This document shows, piece by piece, positions 8,889 to 16,482 of a stretch of DNA of 64,000 bases (position 1 is its first letter; each line of letters starts with the position of its first letter). The translations under genes and the position numbers were made by a program. The stretch comes from Hymenobacter actinosclerus (GTDB lineage Bacteria; Bacteroidota; Bacteroidia; Cytophagales; Hymenobacteraceae): assembly GCF_900111515.1 (NCBI RefSeq), contig NZ_FOHS01000002.1, positions 186,001 to 250,000 of the forward strand, written 5' to 3'. Below the pieces are notes generated by a model. It saw only the letters and a program-made list of their open reading frames with translations. It was not told where the DNA came from and searched no databases.

Positions 8889-10961
8889 ATGAACAAGACG
8901 TATTGCCCCAGCCTGACCGAGTATAAGCGCCGCCTGAGCCGCGAGGTGAAGATTGGCGACCTGCCGATGGGCGGCCTGAACCCGATTCGGGTGCAGAGCA
9001 TGACCACCGTGGACACCATGGACACGCTGGGCTCGGTGGAGCAGACCCTGCGCATGGTGGAGGCCGGCTGCGAATACGTGCGCATCACGGCCCCCAGCGT
9101 GAAGGAGGCCCAGAATCTGCTCGAAATCAGGAAGGAGCTGCGCCGCCGCGGCTGCACCGTGCCGCTGATTGCCGATATCCACTTCACGCCCAACGCTGCC
9201 GAGCTGGCCGCCCGCATCGTGGAGAAAGTGCGCGTAAACCCCGGCAACTACGCCGACAAAAAGAAATTCGACGTTATCGAGTACACCGATAGCAGCTACG
9301 CGGCCGAGGTGGACCGCATCCGGGAGCGGTTCCGGCCGCTGGTGCAGATCTGCAAGCAGTACGGCACCGCCATGCGCATCGGCACCAACCACGGCTCATT
9401 GTCCGACCGGATATTGAGCCGCTACGGCGATACGCCGCTGGGCATGGTGGAGTCGGCGCTGGAGTTTTTGCGCCTCTGCGAGGAGGAAAACTACTACGAC
9501 GTGGTGCTGAGCATGAAGGCCAGCAACACCCAGGTAATGGTGCAGGCCTACCGCCTGCTGGTGCAGAAGCTCGACGAGGAGGGCCTGCAACCCTACCCGC
9601 TGCACCTGGGCGTAACCGAAGCCGGCGAGGCCGAGGACGGCCGCATCAAGTCGGCCGTAGGCATCGGCACGCTGCTCGAAGACGGCCTCGGCGACACCGT
9701 GCGCGTAAGCCTCACCGAAGCCCCCGAAGCCGAAGCCCCGGTGGCTCGCATGCTCATCAACCGCTACACCCATCGGGCGGAGGAAGCCAGTCCTATTTCA
9801 GTTGTCAGTTATCAGTTGCCAGTTGTTGGTCAGGAGAGTGATGCTGACAGCGCAAGCAGGAACGGCACTGACAACCAGCAACTATCAACCGACAACTCCC
9901 CAATAAATCCATTCCAGTATCACCGCCGCGATACGCACGAGGTGCTCAACTTCGGGGGCCTGAACGTGCCGCGGGTCATTACCGACCTGTCGCGGCTGCC
10001 GCGTTTGGAGTACGCCGATTTGCGGGCGGCCGGGCACCTGTACTCGTCGTTTCTCGACAAGTTTCAGATGAGCGATTTGGGCGCCGACTACATCTACACC
10101 GGCGAGCGGCCCGTTCCTTTCATGCTGCCCAACGGCCTGCGCGAAATCGTAACGCATACGGCTTGGCTCGATGCTGGCCGTCGTTCCGAGCACTACCCGT
10201 TGCTCACCATCGATTCGTACATGGCGGATAACCCGCAGCTGCATCCGGAGCTCAATTTCCTGCTGATGGACCTGGCTACCCTGGATGCGAAGCTGCTGGC
10301 GCAGCTACGGACCGAGCGGCGCGTAGTGCTGGTGCTGGAAACCACCAACGTGCACGCCATGCCCGAAATGCGCCAGGCCTTTTTCGCCCTCATCCGAGCC
10401 GGCGTGACCTCGCCAGTAGTCGTACGCCGGATTTACTCCATGAATAACCCGGCGCAAACCCAGCTCGACGCCGCCACCGATGTGGGGGGCCTGCTCATCG
10501 ACGGCCTCGGCGACGGTATCTCGCTCTGCACCGACCTGCTGCCCGCCCACGACCAGGAGGCCCTGCTGCGCGACATCGACGGCTTCAATCAGCTCAGCTT
10601 CGGCATCCTGCAGGCGGCCCGCACCCGCATGTCCAAAACCGAGTACATCAGCTGCCCCAGCTGCGGCCGCACCCTGTTCGACTTGCAGGAAACCACCGCC
10701 AAAATCCGCCTGCGCACCGACCACCTCAAGGGCGTGAAAATCGGTATCATGGGCTGCATCGTGAACGGCCCCGGCGAAATGGCCGATGCCGATTACGGCT
10801 ACGTGGGCGTGGGCAAGGGCAAAATCGCCCTCTACCGCGGCCAGGAAGTCATCAAGAAAGCCGTACCCGAAGAGCGCGCCGTGGACGAGCTGATTGAGCT
10901 GATGCGCGAAGACGGCAAGTGGGTGGATAAGGAGGTTTTGGAGGAGCCAGTGGCGGGGTAG
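8889..10961 (+). CDS. ispG: 4-hydroxy-3-methylbut-2-en-1-yl diphosphate synthase (IspG/GcpE), long form with insertion
   Basis: Penultimate enzyme of the MEP isoprenoid pathway: an iron-sulfur enzyme that converts MEcPP to HMBPP in the cytoplasm. At 690 residues it is the long three-domain form of Bacteroidota, Chlamydia and plants. The TIM barrel covers about residues 15-295 (GGLNPIRVQSMTTVDT, ADIHFTPNAA, RVNPGNYAD, GTNHGSLSDR). The extra A* domain lies about 340-570. The cluster domain at the end has C589 and C592 (CPSCG) and C623 (MGCIVNGPGE) as the 4Fe-4S ligands. Residues about 301-339 are an unusual Ser/Gln/Asn-rich insert encoded by a repeat-like DNA segment. All catalytic motifs are intact, so the enzyme should be active. 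Confidence 0.96.
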   Translation: MNKTYCPSLTEYKRRLSREVKIGDLPMGGLNPIRVQSMTTVDTMDTLGSVEQTLRMVEAGCEYVRITAPSVKEAQNLLEIRKELRRRGCTVPLIADIHFTPNAAELAARIVEKVRVNPGNYADKKKFDVIEYTDSSYAAEVDRIRERFRPLVQICKQYGTAMRIGTNHGSLSDRILSRYGDTPLGMVESALEFLRLCEEENYYDVVLSMKASNTQVMVQAYRLLVQKLDEEGLQPYPLHLGVTEAGEAEDGRIKSAVGIGTLLEDGLGDTVRVSLTEAPEAEAPVARMLINRYTHRAEEASPISVVSYQLPVVGQESDADSASRNGTDNQQLSTDNSPINPFQYHRRDTHEVLNFGGLNVPRVITDLSRLPRLEYADLRAAGHLYSSFLDKFQMSDLGADYIYTGERPVPFMLPNGLREIVTHTAWLDAGRRSEHYPLLTIDSYMADNPQLHPELNFLLMDLATLDAKLLAQLRTERRVVLVLETTNVHAMPEMRQAFFALIRAGVTSPVVVRRIYSMNNPAQTQLDAATDVGGLLIDGLGDGISLCTDLLPAHDQEALLRDIDGFNQLSFGILQAARTRMSKTEYISCPSCGRTLFDLQETTAKIRLRTDHLKGVKIGIMGCIVNGPGEMADADYGYVGVGKGKIALYRGQEVIKKAVPEERAVDELIELMREDGKWVDKEVLEEPVAG
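9801..9896. repeat. Intergenic-type inverted repeat inside ispG
   Basis: The coding strand contains CAGTTGTCAGTTATCAGTTG-like heptamer-rich sequence at 9801-9832 and a roughly complementary segment TGACAACCAGCAACTATCAA at 9869-9896. Such CAGTT-rich repeats normally sit between genes. Here the segment is read in frame, without a stop, between the TIM barrel and the A* domain of IspG. Confidence 0.65.
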
Positions 10962-10966
10962 GTGCC

Positions 10967-11539
10967 TTAAATGAAGCGAACTTTCAGCTTGGAGAATAGT
11001 AATTGGTCTTCACTTGACAACTTCTGCATTCTATTTTTAAAGGAGCCCACTTGTTCATAACGGCATAACTCACTGAAGAAGATCATTTCAAATATGGAAG
11101 ACTCTATCCAACTTACTTTTGAAGAGTATCCTACTACTAGTGTGGCGTCAGTCTCTTCTTTAAATCTTTCCAGTTGCTTTTGGGAAGCGTAACTACCACA
11201 ACTGCCGAATAAAACGATGCTGCCTGCTGCTTTTTTGCCTAATGTTTTTGCGATATCATCAAACGATATATATTCCTCATGACTATTGCCATATAGGCCA
11301 TGACCGCTCCCATGAAAGGCAAAGTACAAGCAGTTCTGGTACACGCTTTTTGAAAATTTTATTTTACTTGCTCTTAAATCATCTTTTAACCTTTCGATTG
11401 TCTGACAAAGTTTGAAAGTATAGACAAGCTGTTTGCCTGCCGACAAATAGGCTCGTTCAAGTACGTGTATTAACGGGCGGATACTTAACTCGGAATGATT
11501 GTCCCATTCCCCCTCGAAACAATGTATTTTTACTTTCAT
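10967..11539 (-). CDS. Caspase-like (clan CD) orphan protein, DUF6642-like
   Basis: A 190-residue soluble protein, AT-rich compared with ispG next to it. An N-terminal KIHCFEGEW motif is followed by a hydrophobic beta strand leading to a His pair, LYFAFHGSGHG (His76 and His80). A second strand leads to a Cys, IVLFGSCGS (Cys114). His-Gly followed by hydrophobic-strand-Cys is the arrangement of caspase, CHAT and related clan CD cysteine peptidases; the EGEW start recalls the DUF6642 family. Assignment of protease activity is inference. It has no obvious partner gene; it ends 5 nt from the ispG stop (convergent) and is divergent from the toxin-antitoxin pair at 11595. Base use suggests transfer. 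Confidence 0.7.
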   Translation of the reverse strand: MKVKIHCFEGEWDNHSELSIRPLIHVLERAYLSAGKQLVYTFKLCQTIERLKDDLRASKIKFSKSVYQNCLYFAFHGSGHGLYGNSHEEYISFDDIAKTLGKKAAGSIVLFGSCGSYASQKQLERFKEETDATLVVGYSSKVSWIESSIFEMIFFSELCRYEQVGSFKNRMQKLSSEDQLLFSKLKVRFI

Positions 11540-11594
11540 AGGGGCAATATAAATAGCCGTTTGGTTTTACTTGTAGCTTCAACTCTTAAACCCT

Positions 11595-11813
11595 ATGGAA
11601 ATCACCTTTGAAGTGCCTGCCGAACGAGTTGCTTTTATGCTGGAAATGCTGCGAAGCCTTTCCTTTGTAAGCAACCCCCGCCCCATTAATCCTGCCGCTG
11701 TCGATACTACAGCTTATTTGAGCGCTTCGCCCGCTAATGCCGAGCGGCTACAGCAGGCTTACGAGCAATTTGATGCAGGGCAGCGCGTCGATTTTAGCTT
11801 CCCTGCCGAATGA
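11595..11813 (+). CDS. Antitoxin-like small protein (partner of YoeB)
   Basis: 72 residues, placed directly before a YoeB-type toxin and overlapping it by the ATGA at 11810-11813, so the two are translationally coupled. It is not a recognisable YefM/Phd protein. It begins MEITFEVPAERVAFMLEMLR and has a SLSFVSNP segment, then an acidic, helical tail (LQQAYEQFDAGQ). The VPxEx-x-x-FxxExLxxLSFV block is shared with the antitoxin of the second module at 15833. Neutralising its neighbour by direct binding, and repressing its own operon, is expected from type II systems but not shown here. Confidence 0.75.
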   Translation: MEITFEVPAERVAFMLEMLRSLSFVSNPRPINPAAVDTTAYLSASPANAERLQQAYEQFDAGQRVDFSFPAE

Positions 11814-12076
11814 CGTATGCCCTGGCTTTCGTGCCGGTGGCGTGGGAAGATTACCAGCACTGGCAGCAAACCGACAAAGCCATCTTGAAACGGCTGCACG
11901 CGCTGCTAAAGGAGTTGCAGCGCAACCCACTCACTGGAACTGGTAAGCCGGAGTTACTGAAACACGAGCGAGCCGGCACTTGGTCGCGACGAATTACGGA
12001 TGAGCACCGGCTGGTATACCGGGTGGAGGGAGAGGCCGTATGGATATTGCAATGCCGGTACCACTACGCCAAATGA
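11810..12076 (+). CDS. yoeB: YoeB-family mRNA interferase toxin
   Basis: An 88-residue type II toxin that cleaves mRNA at the ribosome. The family signature is complete: WEDYQHWQQTDKAILKR near the start, GTGKPELLKHE, WSRRITDEHRLVYRV, and the terminal CRYHY. By alignment to E. coli YoeB the catalytic residues are Glu48, Arg67, and His85-Tyr86, all present, so the toxin looks active. The ATG overlaps the antitoxin stop. Canonical YoeB pairs with YefM; the antitoxin here is different, which is unusual. Confidence 0.93.
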   Translation: MTYALAFVPVAWEDYQHWQQTDKAILKRLHALLKELQRNPLTGTGKPELLKHERAGTWSRRITDEHRLVYRVEGEAVWILQCRYHYAK

Positions 12077-12134
12077 GCATTATTCTTGAGAAGAACTCAA
12101 GAATCTGATGGTTTGTAGTGCACCCCCTCACCCC

Positions 12135-12800
12135 ATGAAACTACGCGTAATCATCACCGGAGCCACCGGCATGGTGGGGGAGGGCGTGCTGCACGAATGC
12201 CTCCAACACCCCGGTGTGGAGCAGGTGCTCAGCATCAGCCGTCGGCCCAGCGGGCACACGCACCCCCGGCTGCGGGAAATCCTGCACGAGAACTTCCTCG
12301 ACCTCGCGCCCATTGCCGACCAACTTACGGGCTACAATGCCTGCTTCTTCTGCCTCGGCGTGTCGTCGCTGGGGCTTAAGGAGGCCGAGTACAGCCGGCT
12401 TACCTATGATTTGACGCTGTACTTCGCCCGCACGCTGCTGGCGCGCAACGGGCCCGACCTCACGTTCTGCTACGTGTCGGGCGCGGGCACTGATGGCACG
12501 GGCAAGAGCCGGCAGATGTGGGCGCGGGTGAAGGGGCGCACCGAAAACGAGCTGCGGGACCTGGGCTTCCTAGCGGCATACATGTTCCGGCCGGGCTTTC
12601 TGCGGCCCACGCCAGGCCTGTGCAATACGCTGAGCTACTACCGCTACATTGGGTGGCTGTACCCGGCAATGCGTCGGCTGGCCCCGCGCTACTTTGGCAC
12701 GCTGGCCGGGCTGGGGCAGGCCATGCTGAGCGTGGCGCAACGTGGCTACCCCCGCCCGGTGCTGGAGGTGCCCGACATCGAGCGGCTGGCCCGGCAGTAG
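12135..12800 (+). CDS. NAD(P)H-binding Rossmann protein, epimerase-like
   Basis: A 221-residue atypical short-chain dehydrogenase with an N-terminal GATGMVGEGVL dinucleotide loop and SISRRPSG, which suggests NADP preference. Other features are CFFCLGVSSLGL, TFCYVSGAGTDG, an arginine/lysine-rich WARVKGRTENEL segment and MFRPGFLRPT. This is the HTATIP2-like family also seen at 7999. The substrate is unknown. The ATG at 12135 is preferred over 12108 because the loop then starts at the usual distance from the N-terminus. It lies 58 nt after the YoeB gene but probably is not part of that module. Confidence 0.88.
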   Translation: MKLRVIITGATGMVGEGVLHECLQHPGVEQVLSISRRPSGHTHPRLREILHENFLDLAPIADQLTGYNACFFCLGVSSLGLKEAEYSRLTYDLTLYFARTLLARNGPDLTFCYVSGAGTDGTGKSRQMWARVKGRTENELRDLGFLAAYMFRPGFLRPTPGLCNTLSYYRYIGWLYPAMRRLAPRYFGTLAGLGQAMLSVAQRGYPRPVLEVPDIERLARQ

Positions 12801-12815
12801 GGCAGGAGTTGCGAA

Positions 12816-12930
12816 GTACAAAGGCGGTCATGCAGAGCGGAGCGAAGCATCTCGCGTGCTAATGTTGCAATGGTAGCTCAACATCAGCACGCGAGATGCT
12901 TCGCTCCGCTCTGCATGACCGCCTTTGTAC
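12816..12930. repeat. Long perfect inverted repeat, dispersed core family
   Basis: Perfect 45-bp arms (12816-12860 and 12886-12930) enclose a 25-bp loop. The core GGTCATGCAGAGCGGAGCGA and the CATCTCGCGTGCT segment match the elements at 29367 and 32702. It lies between two genes read in the same direction, before the acyl-CoA ligase. Confidence 0.92.
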
Positions 12931-13040
12931 TGATCATCCTTCCGCTCCAACTCTCTGCTCCCAGCCGCTGCCATTGGCGGCCGTAAGCAATAAAATTACG
13001 GCTTCTCGGCCCCAGAAAGCGTTGCCTGGTCTGGTTGAGC

Positions 13041-13048
13041 TATGTTTG
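13041..13048 (+). promoter_or_regulatory. Candidate -7 box (TATGTTTG) of the acyl-CoA ligase gene
   Basis: Matches TAnnTTTG; a TTG at 13022-13024 lies 16 nt upstream. It ends 41 nt before the ATG at 13090 and overlaps the alternative ATG at 13042, which supports the later start. Confidence 0.45.
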
Positions 13049-13089
13049 TGGTTTGCCGCCGCTCCGTCGCTTTCCCGAATTCCCGCGCC

Positions 13090-14859
13090 ATGACGTTTTT
13101 CCGCACCTTCGACTTGCTGGCCCACCTGGCCGAAACCACGCCCCAGGCCGATTGCCTGGTGGAAAAGAAGGACGGCCGCTGGCAGCCGCTGAGCGCCCAA
13201 CAGGTGCAGCAAAGCAGCGACCAGTTCAGCCTGGGCCTGCGGGCCCTGGGCGTGGGGGCCGGCGACAAAGTGGCTATCATCTGCGCCAACCGGCCCGAGT
13301 GGGTGGTGGCCGATATGGGCATTGCCCAGCTCGGGGCCGTGAGCGTGCCCATGTACCCCACCATCACGGTGGAAGACTACCGCCACATTTTTCAGGATGC
13401 CGGCGTGCGGGTGGTGCTGGTGCAGGATGCAACGCTGCTGGAAAAAGTGCGGCAGGCCGTGGCCGGGCTGGAGGCAGGCCCCGAGCACCTCGTCACCTTC
13501 GACCCCACGCCCGGCGTGCCCTCCTACGCCGACCTGCTAACCCGGGGCGCCGCCGCCGACCCGGCCGCGCTGGCCCCGCTCAAAGCCGCCGTGCAGCCCG
13601 ACGATTTGCTGACGCTCATCTACACCTCGGGCACCACCGGCCGGCCCAAGGGCGTTATGCTCAGCCACCGCAACATCCTCTTCAACTGCCAGAACCTGCT
13701 GACCTACCTGCCGCTGGCACCGGGCTCCAAAACGCTCAGCTTCCTGCCCCTGAGCCATATTTTTGAGCGCACGGCCACCTTCCTGTATCTGCAACTGAAG
13801 ATGAGCATCTACTACGCCGAGAGCGTGGCGCTCATTGCCGACAACCTGCGCGAGGTGCAGCCCCAGGCCTTCACGACGGTGCCGCGGCTGCTCGAAAAAA
13901 TCTTCGATAAGATTGTGGCCACCGGCCAGCAGCTGACCGGGGCCAAGCGCACGCTGTTCGACTGGGCTATGCGCCTGGGGCTGCGCTACGACACCCAGCA
14001 GGACCAGGGCTGGTGGTGCAACACCCAACTGGCGCTGGCCAACAAGCTGGTGTTCAGCAAGTGGCGCGAAGCCTTGGGCGGCGAGGTGCGCTACATCATC
14101 TGCGGCGGGGCGGCGTTGCAGCCCCGGCTGGCGCGGGTGTTCTGGGCGGCCGGCATTCGGGTGATGGAGGGCTACGGCATGACTGAGTCGTCGCCCGTTA
14201 TTGCCGCCAGCCGGCCCGAGCCGGAGAACAACCTGATTGGGGCCGTGGGGCCGGTGTTGCCCAACGTGGAAGTGAAAATCGCGCCCGACGGCGAAATCCT
14301 GACCCGCTCGCCCTCCGTGATGCAGGGCTACTACCACCGCCCCGACCTCACGGCCGAGGCCATCGACGCCGAGGGCTGGCTGCACACCGGTGACATCGGC
14401 GAGCTGGTGCAGGGCAAGTTTCTCAAGATTACCGACCGCAAGAAGGAGATGTTTAAGAACGCCAACGGCAAGTACGTGGCCCCCCAGCCCCTGGAATCCA
14501 AGCTGTCGGAGTCGCCGCTGGTGGAGCAGGTGATGGTGGTGGGCGAAGGCGAGAAGTACACGGCCGCGCTGCTGGTGCCGGCCTTTGCCGAGCTGCGCAC
14601 CTGGGCTGCCGGCCAGGGCCTGCCCGCCGAGCTGTCGGACGCGGCGCTGGTGGCCGACGAGCGGGTGCGGCAGCGCTACGACCAGCTGCTGCAAGAAGCC
14701 AATACCAACTTCGCCGACTGGGAGCAAATCAAGAAAGTGGCCCTGGTGGCCACCCCCTGGAGCGTAGAATCGGGCGAGCTGACGCCCACGCTGAAAGTGC
14801 GGCGCAAGATTATCCGCGAAAATAACAGCACGCAGCTCGAACAGCTCTACCGCGGCTAG
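13090..14859 (+). CDS. Long-chain fatty acid-CoA ligase (AMP-binding)
   Basis: Activates fatty acids with ATP and CoA through an acyl-adenylate, feeding lipid synthesis or beta-oxidation. It is 589 residues long, like the eukaryote-type long-chain acyl-CoA synthetases found in Bacteroidota. The P-loop LIYTSGTTGRPKGVMLSHRN, the LPLSHIFERT segment, EGYGMTESSP, the GWLHTGDIGEL motif and the ITDRKKEMFKNANGKY hinge are all intact, and the C-terminal domain is complete. Start at 13090 (MTFFRTFDLLAHLAETTP) matches the family and the promoter position; an in-frame ATG at 13042 is less likely. Monocistronic; specificity is not visible from sequence. Confidence 0.93.
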   Translation: MTFFRTFDLLAHLAETTPQADCLVEKKDGRWQPLSAQQVQQSSDQFSLGLRALGVGAGDKVAIICANRPEWVVADMGIAQLGAVSVPMYPTITVEDYRHIFQDAGVRVVLVQDATLLEKVRQAVAGLEAGPEHLVTFDPTPGVPSYADLLTRGAAADPAALAPLKAAVQPDDLLTLIYTSGTTGRPKGVMLSHRNILFNCQNLLTYLPLAPGSKTLSFLPLSHIFERTATFLYLQLKMSIYYAESVALIADNLREVQPQAFTTVPRLLEKIFDKIVATGQQLTGAKRTLFDWAMRLGLRYDTQQDQGWWCNTQLALANKLVFSKWREALGGEVRYIICGGAALQPRLARVFWAAGIRVMEGYGMTESSPVIAASRPEPENNLIGAVGPVLPNVEVKIAPDGEILTRSPSVMQGYYHRPDLTAEAIDAEGWLHTGDIGELVQGKFLKITDRKKEMFKNANGKYVAPQPLESKLSESPLVEQVMVVGEGEKYTAALLVPAFAELRTWAAGQGLPAELSDAALVADERVRQRYDQLLQEANTNFADWEQIKKVALVATPWSVESGELTPTLKVRRKIIRENNSTQLEQLYRG

Positions 14860-14948
14860 TGCCGTGAATAATGCCGCTTTCTGGCTGGCCGGAAAATCTT
14901 TTTTTAGTGCCGGGTGTTATCTTTCCGAACCCGCTATTTCTACTTCTG

Positions 14949-15122
14949 ATGCGTAAAAATCTGTTCGACCTCGGCCCCGTGTTCGGTTATTTCTTCCGCA
15001 AGAATGACCCCAGCCGGCCCTCCAACTTCAACCTGCGGACCATGCACTTCATCAATAAGCTGAGCATGTCCATGTTCCTGGTGGGGCTTTTGGTGCTCCT
15101 GTACCGCTGGTTTATCCGCTAA
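14949..15122 (+). CDS. Small single-pass membrane protein, DUF6728-like
   Basis: A 57-residue protein with a polar N-terminus (MRKNLFDLGPVFGYFFRKND) and a C-terminal membrane helix (MSMFLVGLLVLLYRWFIR, about residues 40-57). The DLGxxxxYFFRK and FNLRTMHFINKLSM segments look like a short protein family common in Hymenobacter relatives, which I recall as DUF6728 without being able to check. An upstream in-frame ATG at 14871 would add 26 poorly supported residues. It lies 89 nt after the acyl-CoA ligase on the same strand. Function unknown. Confidence 0.7.
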   Translation: MRKNLFDLGPVFGYFFRKNDPSRPSNFNLRTMHFINKLSMSMFLVGLLVLLYRWFIR

Positions 15123-15158
15123 GCCTGCTACGTTAATCCACCTGTCATCCTGAGCGAA

Positions 15159-15225
15159 GCGAAGGACCTTATCCCGCAAAGACGACCGTAACAACGACTC
15201 GGCTTCACGTGATAAGGTCCTTCGC
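15159..15225. repeat. Degenerate inverted repeat of the dispersed core family
   Basis: The 320-nt gap 15123-15442 holds no gene, only two inverted repeats and about 70 bp of plain sequence. This first one has 15-bp arms (15159-15173 and 15211-15225), preceded by a TGTCATCCTGAGC core at 15143-15155 that is missing from the other end. It seems to be a decayed copy of the 8714-type element. Confidence 0.7.
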
Positions 15226-15268
15226 GTTGCTTAAAAGCTGGGTGAGCTAGTTTTTATAAGCTGCTGAA

Positions 15269-15370
15269 CGATGTAGAGACGAAACATTTTGCGTCTCGTC
15301 GTTGCTGATGATGAACGTTTTTACGTCGGTCGTTCAACGACGAGACGCAAAATGTTGCGTCTCTACATCG
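15269..15370. repeat. Long inverted repeat, second type
   Basis: 36-bp arms (15269-15304 and 15335-15370) differ at one position. The sequence GATGTAGAGACG...CGACGAGACGC is unlike the TCATCCTGAGC family. A solo half-copy (CAACGACGAGACG) occurs at 63071. It could fold into a long hairpin upstream of the MmcQ gene. Confidence 0.9.
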
Positions 15371-15442
15371 TACTGATAGACTGGCTGGTTAATTCAAACA
15401 GCCACTCAGGATGGCAGCCTGTTTGTTTTCCGAATCAGCCCT

Positions 15443-15802
15443 ATGCACATCGAAGACTTCCGCGACTACTGCCTGCTGAAACCCGGCGCTACCGAGGAAA
15501 CGCCCTTCGGCCCCGACACGCTGGTGTTCAAGGTGGGCGGTAAGATTTTCGCCCTCACTGACCTCAACACTTTCGCCAGCATCAACCTCAAGTGCGACCC
15601 CGAGCGGGCCATTGAGCTACGTGAGCAGCACGAGTTTGTACTGCCCGGCTTCCACATGAACAAGAAGCACTGGAACACGGTGCTCATCGGCACGGGCATT
15701 TCGGGCGGGCTGCTGCGCGGGTTGATTGACCACTCCTACGATTTGGTGCGGGCGTCGCTGCCCCGGGCCGTGCGGGAGGAGTTGGATGGGTGGCCTTGGT
15801 AG
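15443..15802 (+). CDS. MmcQ/YjbR family protein
   Basis: A 119-residue cytoplasmic protein of the MmcQ/YjbR fold (small, double-wing-like; DNA binding has been proposed for the family). Typical features: MHIEDFRDYCLLKPGATEET at the N-terminus, PFGPDTLVFKVGGKIFAL, SINLKCDPERAIELRE, then GFHMNKKHWNTV and a final LIDHSYDLVRASLP helix. Length and motifs match the family fully. Its role is not established. It lies upstream of the second toxin-antitoxin pair on the same strand but is unlikely to be part of it. Confidence 0.92.
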   Translation: MHIEDFRDYCLLKPGATEETPFGPDTLVFKVGGKIFALTDLNTFASINLKCDPERAIELREQHEFVLPGFHMNKKHWNTVLIGTGISGGLLRGLIDHSYDLVRASLPRAVREELDGWPW

Positions 15803-15832
15803 TTGCAGCTAAAATGTCAGTATCTTCGAGTT

Positions 15833-16066
15833 ATGCGCCAGCTAGTAGTAAGAGTACCCGATGAGAAGTATGGTTTCTTGATGGAGCTATTGGGTAATCT
15901 GTCGTTTGTTGAAACCGAGCCGGTGAAGCCCGCCGCGCTTCCGGCGCTGACATCCGGGCAGCAGGAACGGGTGGGTGAGCTGCGGGAGGCCCTACAAGAG
16001 GTTGAGCGGCATCAGCGGGGAGAGATTCAGCTACGCTCATTGGATGAATTGATTGATGAGCTATAA
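15833..16066 (+). CDS. Antitoxin-like small protein (partner of RelE/ParE-type toxin)
   Basis: 77 residues from the ATG at 15833, overlapping the next gene by 11 nt. The N-terminus MRQLVVRVPDEKYGFLMELL, followed by GNLSFVETE, is clearly related to the 11595 antitoxin (VPAERVAFMLEMLRSLSFV). The C-terminal half is acidic and helical (LREALQEVERHQRG...LDELIDEL), fitting a toxin-binding tail. The region has mixed GC content. By position and size it is an antitoxin. Its shared N-terminal block with a differently paired antitoxin suggests a common DNA-binding or dimerisation module with a variable toxin-binding tail. Confidence 0.75.
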   Translation: MRQLVVRVPDEKYGFLMELLGNLSFVETEPVKPAALPALTSGQQERVGELREALQEVERHQRGEIQLRSLDELIDEL

Positions 16067-16388
16067 GATAGTTTTTACCGAGGGATTTTATCGTAAGCTG
16101 AAGCCACTCATTAAAAAATATAGCTCTATTAAAAATGACCTGATTCAGTTGCGCGCTGAATTACTGGCAGACCCCACTGCTGGCAATGCGTTAGGGCACA
16201 ACTGCTACAAAGTGCGCATGCGAATTGGCTCGAAAAACACGGGCAAAAGCGGTGGGGCACGGGTTATTACGTGCGTTAAAATTGTCGATAATCAGATTTT
16301 TCTGCTCACGATTTACGATAAAGCCGACCAGGAAAGCATTTCCACGGCGGAGCTGGCAATGCTGCTGGAAGCGGCCGGCCTGCCATAG
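16056..16388 (+). CDS. RelE/ParE-like toxin
   Basis: 110 residues, starting at the ATG 16056 that overlaps the antitoxin end. Features are an N-terminal YKIVFTEGFYRKLKPLIKKY helix region, then a YKVRMRIGSKNTGKSGGARVI stretch and FLLTIYDKADQESISTAEL. This GGxRxI...IYxK pattern fits the RelE/HigB-type toxins of the type II class, which bind the ribosome and cut mRNA; it could instead be inactive. Catalytic residues are not certain by eye. It differs from the YoeB toxin at 11810 although the antitoxins are related. More AT-rich than the genes on either side. Confidence 0.8.
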   Translation: MSYKIVFTEGFYRKLKPLIKKYSSIKNDLIQLRAELLADPTAGNALGHNCYKVRMRIGSKNTGKSGGARVITCVKIVDNQIFLLTIYDKADQESISTAELAMLLEAAGLP

Positions 16389-16424
16389 CCCGAGCCCGTA
16401 GCGCGCCGCCTCAACTTCTATCAA

Positions 16425-16466
16425 AAACAAGCAGCCCACTGGTGTACACCAGTGGGCTGCTTGTTT
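16425..16466. terminator. Bidirectional terminator (perfect palindrome)
   Basis: A 42-nt perfect palindrome centred on GTAC, with AAAC/GTTT ends, sits between the convergent toxin gene and leuS. The long stem and flanking A/T bases suit termination in both directions. Confidence 0.8.
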
Positions 16467-16482
16467 GGGAGAATGGTTTGCG

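Noticed and set aside
13537..14727. 396-codon frame antisense to the acyl-CoA ligase
   Set aside because: Same GC shadow effect; no motifs and an unnatural composition.
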